Below, piece after piece: positions 23,873 through 36,329 of a DNA stretch of 64,000 bases. Below the pieces are notes generated by a model. It was not told the DNA's origin. It searched no databases and saw only the letters and a list, made by a program, of their open reading frames with translations. The stretch comes from Pontederia crassipes (taxonomy: Eukaryota; Streptophyta; Magnoliopsida; Commelinales; Pontederiaceae): positions 61,656,547-61,720,546 of the forward strand of contig CM060194.1 of assembly GCA_030549335.1 (NCBI GenBank). Direction: 5' to 3'. The first letter of the stretch is position 1. Every line of letters begins with the position of its first letter. A program made the translations under genes and the position numbers.

Positions 23873-24535
23873 GTCACTTAGTTCTGCATGACACTTAGCT
23901 TTAGTCTATCTCATTCCATTTGTTAGGAATAAAATAATGGATTAGAATATGGAGTTAGCTATATCGTAATCAGTGATGTAACATTTAGTTCCAATCACTA
24001 TACATGCAAATTCATGATAATAGATGAATGATTCATCATAAACAATCTTATTTCAAATATGAAAAGATGAATCATATCGATCATTTTTTTAAGCAAAATA
24101 GGATTGCACTTTACAATATCAATTTATAACATATTACATATGCTTTCAAATGTGCAACCAATCAATCCATCATTCAAACATATTTTTCATAAGAAGAAAA
24201 GACATATTCAATACATATAACACCAATGTTACATCGAATTCATAAGAAGTATATACATAAAGTAGGAGAAACCAACTTAGTGCTAACAAAAAGTTTTTCT
24301 TTTCTTTTTCTCTAATTTACTCGTCTACTCTTAGCATACATGATACACAAATAATTACAAAGGTTACATGAAACTCATTCATTTACTCTTATTATCTAAG
24401 TAGTTATTTATCATAAGGATTGGCCTAATATTATGATAAATTGCATGCACAGTAAATGAAAATTCATATCCACATAATCAAATTTGAACATTTCAATTTT
24501 GCTTACTTCCAAATTACAGAGATCTTAATCTCTAA
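23873..24535. other. AT-rich intergenic DNA
   Basis: No gene or bounded element seen. Confidence 0.5.
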
Positions 24536-24988
24536 GGGGCCGTTTGGTTGCAAGATAAAATTAAGGAGAATAAAATAGAAGAATATTGTATTCTCAAAAA
24601 AGTAAAATACTTTTATTCTACCTATTGTTTGGTTTGAAGAGAATAAAAATTTAAAATATAATATTTTATATTTAAAATATTTTATGATGCATAAGTGGTG
24701 TTCAAGATCATAATATTAAAAAATATTTATATAATAATATATGACTGAATTTTTAAAAAATAAAATGTAGTTGAGTTTTTTAAAAAAAAATGAGGAATAA
24801 CTATATTCTTTTAATTGAGAAGAATACACTTATTCTTTTTCAAAGGTTAAAATCGACGATTTCACGTTTTCTAAAGTGGTTTCATGATTTTTGAAGTTTG
24901 ACCGAGATAGTCCTATTCTACGTCACGTTTGATTATATTATCGAAATATCGAGATATTCTATACTTTATCCCACAACCAAACGTCTCC
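24536..24988. mobile_element. PIF/Harbinger (Tourist-like) MITE
   Basis: 453 bp. Left end GGGGCCGTTTGGTTGCAAGATAAA, right end on the reverse strand GGAGACGTTTGGTTGTGGGATAAA. Flanked by the 3-bp duplication TAA (24533-24535, 24989-24991). TAA/TTA duplication and a GGxxxxGTTTGG terminus are typical of Tourist-like MITEs. Interior AT-rich, non-coding. Confidence 0.85.
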
Positions 24989-24991
24989 TAA

Positions 24992-25865
24992 AAATTTCAA
25001 AACTTATTTCGTTATGGTTTGTTTTTAGAAAAATCAACATTCAACCTACTCTTTTCATGATGTTTATGTATTCGGACATATTGAGTGACCTTACTTTTAT
25101 CATTATTATAAATTAGTAAACAACTCATATTATGGCATTTTAAATTTTATCTAAACTTAGACTTCCTAGGGTATAACTCATAAAATTAGTTGAATTTATT
25201 TCCTTCTAAACTAAACACAATAATTTTAACAAATGCTAGCATAATCTACCTTAAACTTTATTCTGTCAGACTAAGGATTAAGGTTTGGTAAACTATTTAT
25301 AAATTTCACTAGGCATATTCTTTTTGAGTGATTGCAATTGAAAATAAATTAACATATTTATATTGCTGACACTAAATTATAAGAAAATTTTATAACATGT
25401 TGGATTTAATACATAATTTACAAAATTTGGTAAGAGTTTCGGTGGACAAAATAATAGCACCTTAAAGATGAGAGCATAACTTTTGCTTCACATATCTGAT
25501 TAATTTGATTCCGTAACTCAATGAAAGTAGAGTAAAAAAGGATTAAGAGGATTAAATTACATAAATTTTAAACATAAAAAAGTATGCAAAAGTGTAACTA
25601 AAGTTTTAGGAACAGATTAGTCATGCCTAGGGTTCTCTTTCCTTCATGAACAACATGAGTTTTACCTTATAATTAATTAAAGATGAGATAAGGGTAAGAT
25701 AGAGAAACTCAGAGGAATCCTATTTTTTTAAAAAATATATGTAATTAAAGTCAATAAAAGAGCTAAATAAGGACTTACTAATAGTGGAAAGTTTAATCTT
25801 GTAATCCTTTATCTAATTTCTTCACTAGCAGCACATGGTCCTCTTCTTTCATGTGGATTTTCGAG
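24992..25865. other. AT-rich intergenic DNA
   Basis: No gene or bounded element seen. Confidence 0.5.
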
Positions 25866-26164
25866 GTAAATTATATGAATGGTCCTCCAATTTTGAGTCA
25901 CTTTCCAATTGATCCCCTAACTTTAATTTGTAATTAAAACGTTCTCCATCTTTTATTTTTTTGCACGCTTAGTCCTCCTGACCGGTGATAGTAGATTTTC
26001 CGATTGCCTTGCTTACGTGATAAACTTTCTCTCTCATCCACGTCAGTTTAAGTCCACCACGTCATTATAAAAATTTTAAAAATAAAAAAGTGAGATCGTC
26101 CACATCATTAAAAAAATTTAAAAAAATAAAAAAATTGGGCCGGCCCGAGTGGCCGGCGCGCCCA

Positions 26165-26345
26165 TTCGCAGAGGAGGGCGGCGCCGCCCCCCTCGTTCTC
26201 CCTCAGCTGGAGAGGGAGAACGAGGGGGGCGGCGGCCCCCCTCATCCTCCTCACCTGAGGGGGCCGCCGCCCCCCTCCTTCTCGTCGTTGAGGGAGAAGG
26301 AGGATGAGGAGGGGCCACCGCCCCCCTTCTTCTCCCTCAGCGATG
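26165..26345. repeat. GC-rich hairpin tracts in the MULE subterminal region
   Basis: CTCGTTCTCCCTC ... GAGGGAGAACGAG and CCTTCTCGTCG ... GGGAGAAGGAGG form successive inverted repeats. A similar set lies at 27015-27165. Confidence 0.7.
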
Positions 26346-26464
26346 GCGAAAGATCAGCAGCATCAGGCCATGCCGCCACCACCACCTCTGCCGCCGTTGA
26401 CTGAGGCGGCCGCACGAAGGGCGGCACTCTCACAACGGGAGACATCGTTGATCGTTTTGCGCTG

Positions 26465-27208
26465 ATGCTCGTGGTTGTCGACACACAAGCCCCCCGGGGC
26501 GATCGTCTCAACATGGCCGGCATGGAGGATGGCCGGAGCATGGAAGGAGGCGGGAATGGAGTGCGGGTGAAGAGGATGTTAAAGGAGGACGCTCAGCAGA
26601 CCGTGTCGAAGCTTTTAAAGGGTTTACAAGAGGTCGCCAATGGGGTCATCATTTTTTATTCATTTTTGTCCTCGTCTACAGCACCGGCAAGAACAGAGGA
26701 TGGACGCCGGTCATCCTTTACTGTGGTCACAACAACACAGCAGAAGAGAAGATACAGAGGAGTGCGACAGCGGCTGTGCGGCAGCGGCCGTGCGGCCGTT
26801 TGGCTTGGCAGCTTCGATAGTGCGGTAGTTGCGGCACAGGCCTACGATGATGCCGCCCTCCATTTCAAGGGAAACAAGGCCAAACTCAACTTCCCGAAGA
26901 ATGCCTGGATCCGATCGTCCCCGATCGATGTTCCACCTACACGCCAGTCGAGCTCTGCTACTACTCCGGGCCCCTCCTGGAATCCCATCCCTTCAATGGG
27001 TATCCCATCCCCGGTCACTAAGGGAGAAGGAGGGAGTCGGCGGCCCCCCTCATCTTCCTCTGCGACGACGAGGAGGATGAGGGGGGTCGCCGCCCCCCTC
27101 GTTCTCCCTCGCCGTCGTAGAGGGAGAAGGGAGGGGGGCGGCGACCCCGCTCAGGGGTCGCCGTCCCCCTCTACAAATGGGCGCGCTGGCCCCTCATGCC
27201 GGCCCTAA
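26465..27208 (+). pseudogene. AP2/ERF gene fragment with broken AP2 domain
   Basis: Open frame of 247 codons inside the MULE. Residues about 95-144 (26747-26896) are an AP2 domain: [10 protein letters not shown], then [21 protein letters not shown], then [16 protein letters not shown]. The normal domain has about 29 residues between YRGVRQR and VWLGxFD-type landmarks minus a few; here PWGKWAAEIRDPHKA is replaced by LCGSGRA, so the part of the beta-sheet that contacts DNA is missing. Sequence beyond residue 185 runs into the right TIR and is not gene-derived. The upstream segment is likewise partly [13 protein letters not shown] and GNKAKLNFP point to an ERF subfamily protein. Open but very unlikely to bind a GCC box. 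Confidence 0.75.
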
Positions 27209-27489
27209 TTTTTTAATTCTTTTTTATTTTTTAAACTTTTTTAATGATGTGGACGATCTCACTTTTTTATTTTTTTAAATTCTTATAACGACGTGGTGGA
27301 TTTAAACCGACGTGGATGAGAGAGAAAGTCCGTCACGTAAGCAAAGCAACCAGAAAACCCACTATCTCCGGTCATGAGGATTAAGCGTGTAAGAAAATGA
27401 AAGATGGAGGACGCTCCGGTTATAAATTGAAGTTGGAGGACCAATTAGAAATCGACTCAAATTTGAGGGATAAAAGATAACGCATGAGA

Positions 27490-27875
27490 AACTAACTTTA
27501 AGTTGGCCAAAATGAGGGGGGATTCAAATAAAATAATTAGAAAAATAAATAATCAAGGAATCAAAATCTAAAATCATGATTTCACAAAATTTTCAATTTT
27601 GAGTCTATCTTTTACCTAATTAAAACACCTCCTAAAATTGATTAAAAATCACTTTTAGAATGCTTTCACGTATATGAACAATTACAAAGACTTTATTTTC
27701 CCAATTTCTCACATGTTAAAGAATTATATTTTTATCCGTTAAACAAATTTTCATCATTTTTCACGCTCCAATAATTAACATTGAAGCTTATACCTTAACA
27801 TATCATTCATAATTCTTACCAATATCATAAAATAAATGTAACATTACATTACATTCATATATCTAATTGCATGAT
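27490..27875. other. AT-rich intergenic DNA
   Basis: No gene or bounded element seen. Confidence 0.5.
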
Positions 27876-27879
27876 TAGG

Positions 27880-29120
27880 TCAGGGATATTATACCCGACG
27901 AGTGAACACAATCCGAATTTTACTCAAGCCGGTCTTGGATTGAGAATGGATAGGACACAGTCCGGATTTTACCCCACCCAACGCGAGTTTAATTAATAAA
28001 AATATTATTGATGAGTAATTGATTGTAGTTAATTATATAATTATTATATTGATGCTTTTTGAAAATAATAGTTTTATAATTGATCATTGATTAATTGTTA
28101 TGATTGAATTATTGATTGATAATAATTTATCATAAATTGTTATATAGAATAAATTATTAATTTCTATTGATATTTGACTTATTGATAAAATTGAATTGTG
28201 GTTATGATGATAATTCCATACATAATATTTATTGATAAATTAATAATGAAGAATTAGAATCGATGAAAAATTGATTATTGACAATAAGTGCATTATTTTA
28301 TTGATTGACGCCTAATTGATATGGCATGAAATTGATAAAAATAGAAGTGATAGGTAAACAAGATAAAAGACTAAAATTGTGGGTCATCATGCTTTGCGTA
28401 TTATGACTTTTATGGTTAATTGGTTCCAAGCGGCATGATGTTAGATCCCTCAATAAATGAGAGCTCTTGACACTATTGTATGATCGAAAGGATAACTTGA
28501 AAACTTAAATAGATAATTGAATAATTGTATTTGTGACCTTTATGATATTGACAATTATATTACAACCTTAAGTTAAAGAATAACTAATTGACTGTATTGC
28601 AATCAATATGGTTGATGGATAATTGAATTGCACCTTTTTGTGACTGATCAATAATTGAATTGCATATTTATGACTAATCGTTAATTGAATTGCTCCTTTG
28701 TGATTGATGAATAATAGATTGCAACTTTTGTGCCGAATAGATAGATTATTGGTAATTGTCAAATATAGCCTTCACAAATCTATGGTCAATTGAATTGTTG
28801 ATTAACTATAATTGATAATTGAAGCAATTGATACTGATTGTTCATCAGTAAATTAATGGTATGAATGATTGTTATAATTAATTTATTGCTTATTATAAAT
28901 TGATAATCATTATAGTATAAACTATTTTTCATACCATTGGTTATATGTTATTGATTGTTCATAGAATTGAATAGTTATTATTGATATTGATATATAGTTG
29001 ATATTGTTATTGTTATGGGCGACCCAACATACCGAGTTATCTCATTATTTTTTTTCTTTATTAGTGAGATAGTTGGTGGTTCCCCTAATAGGTGGCAAAC
29101 ACATTGATATATATAGGAAC
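27880..29120. mobile_element. Relic LTR related to 34812-37431
   Basis: Shares with the 34.8-37.4 kb LTR the CGGA(C/T)T...ACCCCACCC block, many TTGAATTGCA(A/C)CTTTTGTGA-like units, and ATTGTTATGGGCGACCCAACAT-like sequence followed by GAGATAGTTGGTGG (compare 37040-37140). No terminal TG/CA or duplication could be found. Confidence 0.45.
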
Positions 29121-30970
29121 TCGAGGAGTTACAATGGGAGCTATTAATGGCGATTGTGAATCACATGTAATCAATAAGTTAATGATGCTAATCACTCACA
29201 TGATCGGATTGCATGATCAATGGAGGACGAGGATGAACAAAGGTAGAGTTTCACCTATATAAATCGATTGAATTGATTTTCTAATGTCTGCAACGTTGGG
29301 AGTCTCCAATTCTCTTCGCTCATTTTTTTCTCTTTTCACTAATATTGGAGCACAATGGCGACAAATTAATTTATCCATCAACTTCAATTTTTTCATGAGC
29401 GACACACCGACGAGACTTCTTTGGCAATCTATCTCTCCACGAAACCCCAAAACTTCTCTTTCTTTCTCCGATGATCTCGCCACTATTTGGAAAAGCCACA
29501 ACAAAAAATCTAGAAGAAATTTTGTCAGACTCATCGAAATTTTATGAACCGCCGCCGAATCGATTTTAACAACGTCGCTAATGGAGAAAACAAGTTGATC
29601 GTCTTATATGGAAATTGATTATTCTAGAATGTTTCTATCACCCAGCAAATCATTTTCAGTCCTTGGACAATTATCACCGCCTGGCCTCTCTTGCCACCAT
29701 GGTAGCACCTAGTGTGGCTAGCACCAATCGTGTTCGGACAACGAAGCTTACACTCATTCACATTGGTTCGTCCTGCTATGCCCCGGGCCTTTTGCTCTTC
29801 CAACAACAATGGTGGCCATCCATTCGTCAAGGTCCTAGAATTCGTTGGACATCTCAACGGCGGGATTGAGATTGAAGTTCCATTGCCCTAAAAGGTTAGG
29901 TGGGTCGCTTCGCGAAAGACATTACTTAGGACCAATGGGTCACACGACAAGTGCATGATCGACTTTGAACACTCCATCCGACCCTTTGACTATAGGCTTG
30001 GTAGACAAGCTACCAAAGCGACTAGCTTCTATAGGAAGCAAGGCTTTCGTCAACTGTATCATTGTAATTGTCCATCTCTTGATTTTCGTTTTTCCATTAC
30101 TTGTGCGCGAGAAGTAGGAGACGAAATTGTAGCAACTAATCTTTGCGTTTATATTTTTTGATGATTTGATCACAGGCTTCGATCTACTTTTCTCGTTGTT
30201 ATCTCTCATCCATCTGATTGGTTTTAATGATTTAATCTCGTGCATCGTTCGCTGATTTTAAGTAAGTCGTCATAGTTATTCTTGATCGAATCTCATCCAT
30301 TATTTAATTTTTTATCTTATCCATCGATATTTAATTTTTGGTCTAATAACCTTTGAATCAAACTTGTTTTTTTATCAGATTTTATATCCTACGATCTAAT
30401 CGCATCCATTGGTATGTTATTCCTGATTTAATCTAAACCGTCATAACAATTTTTAAATGCATCCGTTCATTTATTATTTTCTAATTGAACCGGAGCCATT
30501 ATAACTCATTCTATACATCTGATTGCTCACGGGGTTTTGATTTAATCCTAACCGTTGTAACTCACCTTTCATCTGCGCCATTATATCTTGATATGGTGGT
30601 TGAACCAACATTGTCAATTTTAGCAAGCTATAAGACCTTATATTAACGGGATTTAAGCCCAGGTGGTCAAAGCCCATGTAACCCATTTGACTTGTTTTTA
30701 TTTCTTTTAATATTTTCTTCACATTTAATATTTCTTCATTTTTCTGTATTCATGTTTAGAATAAAGCTGGACAGATTAAAATAATATTTAAATAGTTACA
30801 CTTTCAAATTTAGTACGATTAATTTTAATATCTGATTATTGCATCCGATCAGTTTTACACTTGACCCAAATTATATTATCAAATTTATTAAGATTTTAAA
30901 TTTTTGCATTAGTTCTTATATTATAATTAAGTAATATCTTTGGGATGTTAAAATAAATATTAACGTTATT
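29121..30970. other. Unresolved region, decayed insertions
   Basis: Moderate GC between 29280 and 30160, with several 60-100 codon frames on both strands but no family I recognise and no consistent exon structure. It follows the relic LTR and could be decayed internal retrotransposon sequence. From 30180 to 30720, short phrases around CATCC(A/G)TT and GATTTAATC recur loosely. Confidence 0.3.
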
Positions 30971-30989
30971 TTCAGAAAATTAATACTTA

Positions 30990-31035
30990 CAACAAACAAC
31001 AACAAAGCCTTATCCACTAGGTGGGGTCGGCTCAA
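30990..31035 (-). mobile_element. Severely truncated SINE 3' end
   Basis: A 46-bp insertion flanked by a perfect 14-bp duplication AAAATTAATACTTA (30976-30989, 31036-31049). On the minus strand it reads AGCCGACCCCACCTAGTGG, ATAAGGC, then a (TTG)-rich tail. TTG-type tails and variable target duplications are features of plant tRNA-derived SINEs such as the Au family; the family name is from memory of that 3' end. Confidence 0.7.
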
Positions 31036-31049
31036 AAAATTAATACTTA

Positions 31050-32960
31050 TTTCTAAAATTAACAGATAGGAGATTAGCTACACCATTTAATTGCATATTA
31101 ATATTTCATTGATTACTGGAAAATATTAATTCAGATAAATCTAATATTTTCTCATTAATATCTAATTGTTAAATTTATACTCAATTATCAATATTAGTTT
31201 CTGTTATCTTTTATACGATAAATTTAATATTGGTATTATATAATTTGGGATCAATTTTGATGGTTAGTTTTTGCACTAGTTCTTAAAATATTAAAAAAGA
31301 CTTAGAATGTAAATTGCACTGGGACACCACACCACTTATTGTTAAGAAAAGACTGGCCTATAGACAAATGGCAACAACAAACCTTGCAATATATATACAT
31401 TAACTTATATAGAGGCGAAGTAAACTGAATTCATGAAATAAGGTAATGGCTTCACTAATCTAACTAATTAGCAGCATATATGATTCCTTAAGCATGGACT
31501 GGCGTGGCTTAATTTACTACTCCATACGTATATACAATTAGCACTAAACCCTGTTGCAGAGACAATTCCAAAACCACCATTTCAACGCCCACAGAAGCCT
31601 TCGAATGAAGCAGCTAACTAATGAAACAGTGAAATGAATATATTAACCAGTCGCTAGAGCTAGCAAGCTAAAAAGTGCTCCTTTCAGCATTGGCTTTATA
31701 TATACCGTCTTTGTCGACTTTGATGCTTTATTACCCTAAATATATATTATATATAATCTCGAGAAAAAAAGAAACAGTAAAATATATAAATGGGCAACAT
31801 CCTCTTGAGCAAAACCGCCATCTTATATTCTTAAAACTGTGGTTTCAGTGCAATACCGTGAGCATGCATTATGATGGTGATATCCACCAATGCGTGCAGT
31901 AGCTTATTCCAGTGATGTAACTAGATATAATTCAAATGGCCACTCGCAATTGGAGAATAATTAAGCTTTCTTCTAATGGAAGCCTAATGCAAAACTTAAT
32001 TACTTCAAATAACGATGCTGACTACTCTTAATATTAACACCACTAGAAGTTGGCAAGATTGCAGAGAAAAAAAAAATTAATTGTATCCACATGGAAACCT
32101 TTTGAAACTGAAAGTTCAATAATGCATGTTTGAATATAATTTTGTCGAGTTCACAATGAAGATTACATACGTATTCACTGAACGAAGATGCTATAAAACA
32201 AACACAGTTGATTATTAGCTGAAACTAAATAACCCCAAATTCAATTCCTGTAATAAATTTGATTAAATTCCGTCTTCTCGCTTTCATCAAAATATCGAAT
32301 TATTAAATGCTATAATAATCCTATGAATTATTAACAGATGTAGAACGAAAAACAATGTTATATATTTTATTATTATCTATATATTGGCGGACATGTCATT
32401 TTATTATCGCATAACGAAAAAGCTGAATGTATGTGGACTTAGCTGCTTCATATATAAACACACAAATAATTATACTAAGATGATTTTTTTACGTAAATTT
32501 ACAAATCGACGGCAGTAATTGTGGGTCATATTTTTCATTTTTCTAATCAATTATTCCAGTCTCGTCTGACGCTCAATATCGATCTGTCCCTTAGTTATTA
32601 AACAAATACGTACTAAAATGGATATATAGTTTAATATATATCTCGAGTTAACTAATGTGTACTTTTAGTTATCTTTTCAGTGCCATTCTGCTCATCATTA
32701 TCCAAGACCAAGAGCAGTGTGGATCCACTGTCAGTACATATTTTTGTCCTCGGCACATGGAAATCAAGCAGTGGACATCAAGAAACAAAAAAAGGAGAGA
32801 AAACACTACTCTTCATAAATGTCGAAGTCGACCAACTAAATTAATCTTAAGTACTCTATTTAAATGGTAAGGTGCGACATGGTAATATGGAAAAGAACAC
32901 AAAATTTGTTCTTTTTGAAGGAAGCGTATATCTTAATGTTAGATTTTGAATTGAACTAGT
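31050..32960. other. Intergenic DNA upstream of SAUR D
   Basis: AT-rich, no gene supported; presumably contains the distal promoter of SAUR D. Confidence 0.4.
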
Positions 32961-33023
32961 CAATATTCATCAACTTGTGGATATATTATAGAGGTTTCGC
33001 AGCAGGAGAAATACTAGTTCAGC

Positions 33024-33031
33024 TATATATA
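33024..33031 (+). promoter_or_regulatory. TATA box of SAUR D
   Basis: TATATATA in the sequence CAGCTATATATATCTG, 76 bp before the chosen start codon. Confidence 0.5.
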
Positions 33032-33106
33032 TCTGTATATGCGTGTGTGTATAAAGCTCTGATATATATACACCTGCAGGGATTAGATTACATAAATTTG
33101 ACAACC

Positions 33107-33442
33107 ATGACCAAGAAGAGTGTTGTACCAAGAGGTTGCGTTCCAGTCTTGGTTGGGACAGGTGAAGGCTGCATGAAGAGAGTCGTGGTGCACACCGAGG
33201 ACCTTATGCACCCCTGCTTCATGCTGTTGCTGGAGCTGGCCGCAATGGAGTTTGGATATCATCAGGAAGGGATCCTGAGAATTCCATGCGATATGGAGCA
33301 CTTCCAGTGGATCCTCAATACCACCACAGCGAGGGCGACCAAGGCGAAGAACCCATTGTTCTGCTGCCTCCTCACACTCTCCGGTCTCTCGTCTCGCCCT
33401 TTCTTGCAAAGTTATTCATCTAGATTAGCTAATTTTAACTAA
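33107..33442 (+). CDS. SAUR-like auxin-responsive protein (copy D)
   Basis: Single exon, 111 residues from the ATG at 33107. The frame is open further upstream to 32975, but that stretch is AT-rich, contains the TATA box and does not resemble SAURs, so the internal start is chosen. Residues 8-72 are the SAUR domain: VPRGCVPVLVG, RVVVHTEDL, MHPCFMLLLELAAMEFGY, EGILRIPCDMEHFQWIL. Unlike copies A-C it has the canonical IPC and HPxF forms and no acidic leader. The C-terminal 40 residues are Ser/Leu-rich and unlike the other copies. It belongs to the same broad clade (xPVLVG, RVxVH) but is an old paralogue. No TGTCTC element is evident close to its TATA box. Confidence 0.88.
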   Translation: MTKKSVVPRGCVPVLVGTGEGCMKRVVVHTEDLMHPCFMLLLELAAMEFGYHQEGILRIPCDMEHFQWILNTTTARATKAKNPLFCCLLTLSGLSSRPFLQSYSSRLANFN

Positions 33443-33540
33443 TATCTTAATTAAGGGGCATGAGCAGGTGATAAGAAAATTTTCCACTTCTCGGAGATGT
33501 TGTAATTATAGCAGCAATTCAGTTCTTTTGGTATGAGACT

Positions 33541-33556
33541 ATCCATCTATCTATCC

Positions 33557-33623
<67 letters not shown>
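33541..33623 (+). repeat. (ATCT)n microsatellite
   Basis: About 20 tetranucleotide units about 100 bp after the SAUR D stop, probably in or near its 3' UTR. Confidence 0.95.
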
Positions 33624-33802
33624 AGTAAAGTGAAATCTTTATACTTCTGGGAATCGAAGTGTTTGTAGCTTCTTGAGATAATCTGTGGCGCAAATAAAAC
33701 TTTGAAAGATGAACGTTAATTCTAAAACCAACTGGAACCAGTATCCCAGTGATCTATTGTCATACAATTACTACTGTACAGATATTAAGCATCCTTTATT
33801 GC

Positions 33803-33822
33803 CTCTCTCTCTCTCTCTCTCC

Positions 33823-33868
<46 letters not shown>
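33803..33868 (+). repeat. (CT)n then (AT)n compound microsatellite
   Basis: CT repeat 33803-33821, then AT repeat from about 33829. Confidence 0.9.
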
Positions 33869-33869
<1 letters not shown>

Positions 33870-34806
33870 CATTAATTTGATTTTGAGATTAAATCATTCT
33901 ATACTTTTGTTGCAATCAAGCTTAACTAAGCACCCATGTTGTTATGCTACCTTGTTTCAAGCAATTAGACAAACAAATAATTTAGATGATAGAAAAATGA
34001 ACATGTAAACAGCTTCACTTTTAATCAATGATCATACTTACTAATTAAGATGAAAATATAAGCATTTTAATAACAGATTGAGTTTGGTTATTAATAGGAC
34101 AAATTATACTTGATGCACATATATAGTTTTCTGTCAAATTCTATACCGAGAAATTAAATGAGTATTTGATACATAATTAAGTCACGCTCTTAAGAAGTTG
34201 CCTTAGGCAATGTCATTCTAAAACATTCACACAAGTTCTTGCGTGCAAAAAAAAAAAAAAAAAAAACTGAGGAAATAAATTTGATGAAGATGCACTCGCA
34301 TGCAGAGATTTTCCTCAAATTAAATTCCATTGAAAAAGTAATCTAAAAGGATTCTGCCCAACTCAAGAAAATTAATTTGAGTTCTTCGGATTGACAAAAA
34401 ATCAATGTGATCAGACCATTTAATATCGGGTCAAGTTCATCAAATGGACTCATCAACTCAGTCCAATCCAATTATACAGTCAAGATATTTTTCCTGATAC
34501 TTATTCAAGGTTATTAGCTTAAGTCAAATCAAACCTGAACGTATTCAAATATCATTAGATACATATGTGGGATATATGGATCTTTATAATTCACGTCTCG
34601 ATGAGGGTAGACAGTTTGGCTTGACACTGTCATTCGAAATGTTGAAATCAATAATTGATATATATGAAAAACTCATAAATCACCCACGCTCCTAATGAAT
34701 TTAATTAATTATCACTGACTTCTTATATCATTTAATCCATGCACTATCTAAATTAATACCATTATTTATTTTATTTTAAACATTATTTGTTCCTATCTAA
34801 AGGTTA
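33869..34806. other. AT-rich intergenic DNA
   Basis: No gene. A poly-A run lies at about 34249-34266. Confidence 0.5.
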
Positions 34807-35024
34807 TAATATGTAACACCCAAGATTTCAATAGGGATAATAAAATAATTTGACCTAAATTCAATTATTAAAGAAAGATTAAGTTTCACTTGAAGTATGA
34901 ATTATAATTAGAATGTGATTAGGGATTTTAATTTGATTTGAAGTCCAAAAGAATATTTAATGGATATAGAACTCTCACATAGAAAATAATTGAAAATTTT
35001 ATTGCTTAGAAATATTTCAACCAC

Positions 35025-35052
35025 TATAATAATAATAATAATAATAATAATA

Positions 35053-35103
<51 letters not shown>

Positions 35104-35112
35104 ATTATTATT
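35025..35112 (+). repeat. (AAT)n(ATT)n palindromic microsatellite
   Basis: AAT units switch to ATT units at about 35053, giving a self-complementary tract that can fold back on itself. Confidence 0.9.
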
Positions 35113-36329
35113 TTAATTCAAAAAATAGATGATAAATTATTATAGAATTAAATAATTCCAAAAATTAGAGAAGATAGATAAATAAAAGGAAAGGTTAAAG
35201 TAGAGTTTGATTGAAAGATGTTATAGAAGAGATAAAAAGGAATTTGAGTAGAGATGAATTTTTTATAAGTATGATTATGGAATAATTAGTGAAATTTGAA
35301 TTTAATTAAATCTGAATATTTGACATAAGGTAATTATTAATGGATTACCATGATTGATGGAGAAAGTGCCCAATGTTCAATGGGAGTCAAAAATTCTAAT
35401 TAAGAACTATAAATAGGATCTAAAGGGTGAAAAAAAAGTATTATTTGCATCCACAATTTTTACACGAGAGTCCTCTCTTTCTCCTTCGTTTTTCACAAAT
35501 CGAGGCATATGAGAGTGCGGACGATATACAATTTCGAAGCTCCGACGGAGGAGAATGAGATCTAAGAGATAGCCGAAGGTTTTTCAACGTCAATAGGAAG
35601 GAATCGTCGGTCAAAGTCGCGACGTCTATGCAATCCATAGACAACAGGAACATAGTTGATTTTTCAACAAACTCAAGGTACGTAGGGGGATCCCTATATC
35701 AATGATCTTCGTCAGTATAGACCCTTAGGATCATTGTCCTAAGTATTGACTATTGTATGGATGAATTGTAAATTGAATTGCATCATTAAGATCGAAAGTT
35801 GTGCCGAACAGATGCCTTTCTGATGACGGTAGAACTCAGCCTGAAATCTGCACTGCCCGGGTTCCTTAGAATTTGAGTGATAATCGAAATAGTCTGTATG
35901 CAGCACGAGTTGTGTAACCCGAGTGCGATAGGATAGAATTGTGAAGAATTCGGACTGGGTTCCGACTAGTTTGGCCCAAGTGCAGTTGATTGAATTGGAA
36001 CCTATTTGAAATTGGATGAACCTTGCCGGGTTCCACCCTACCCGGCCCAGGTTCTATCCCACCTTGCCTAGGTTCGATGTTCGGAAAAGGGATTTTAAGT
36101 TATTAAAGTATGTTGAATTATGATTATTGTGTTATTATTTATATCTAATCATATTATTATGATATTGATCTCATTATGATGATATTGATCCTACGATTAT
36201 GATATATTGATTGTTGTGCATCTAAGATTGGAAAGAAAATGCAAATTAAAGCAAAAACAGACGTTATAAGTTAATTAAGATAAAAGATGCAAGGTACGTA
36301 AAATTAAGAGGGCTCTCAAATCAGTCTAT

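Larger units (their letters stand above)
25871..27480. mobile_element. Pack-MULE-like element carrying an ERF relic
   Basis: Long inverted repeats: left about 25871-26190, right about 27165-27480. Paired landmarks include CCTCCAATTTTGAGTC / CCTCAAATTTGAGTC (reverse strand), GCACGCTTAGTCCTCCTGACCGG / ACACGCTTAATCCTCATGACCGG, AAAAAAGTGAGATCGTCCACATCATT and GCGCGCCCATT. Just inside lie GC-rich hairpin-forming tracts on both sides. The architecture matches Mutator-like elements, but I could not identify a 9-bp target duplication, so the outer limits are accurate to about 10 bp. Confidence 0.78.

Noticed and set aside
25862-27490. 9-bp target duplication for the ERF-carrying MULE
   Set aside because: Flanks TCGAGGTAAA and CGCATGAGAA do not match; boundary left approximate.
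29284-30245. Possible gene in the moderate-GC stretch
   Set aside because: Frames on both strands are short, uncoordinated and lack recognisable motifs or splice structure.
32975-33106. 44-codon N-terminal extension of SAUR D
   Set aside because: Overlaps the TATA box, is AT-rich and unlike any SAUR leader.
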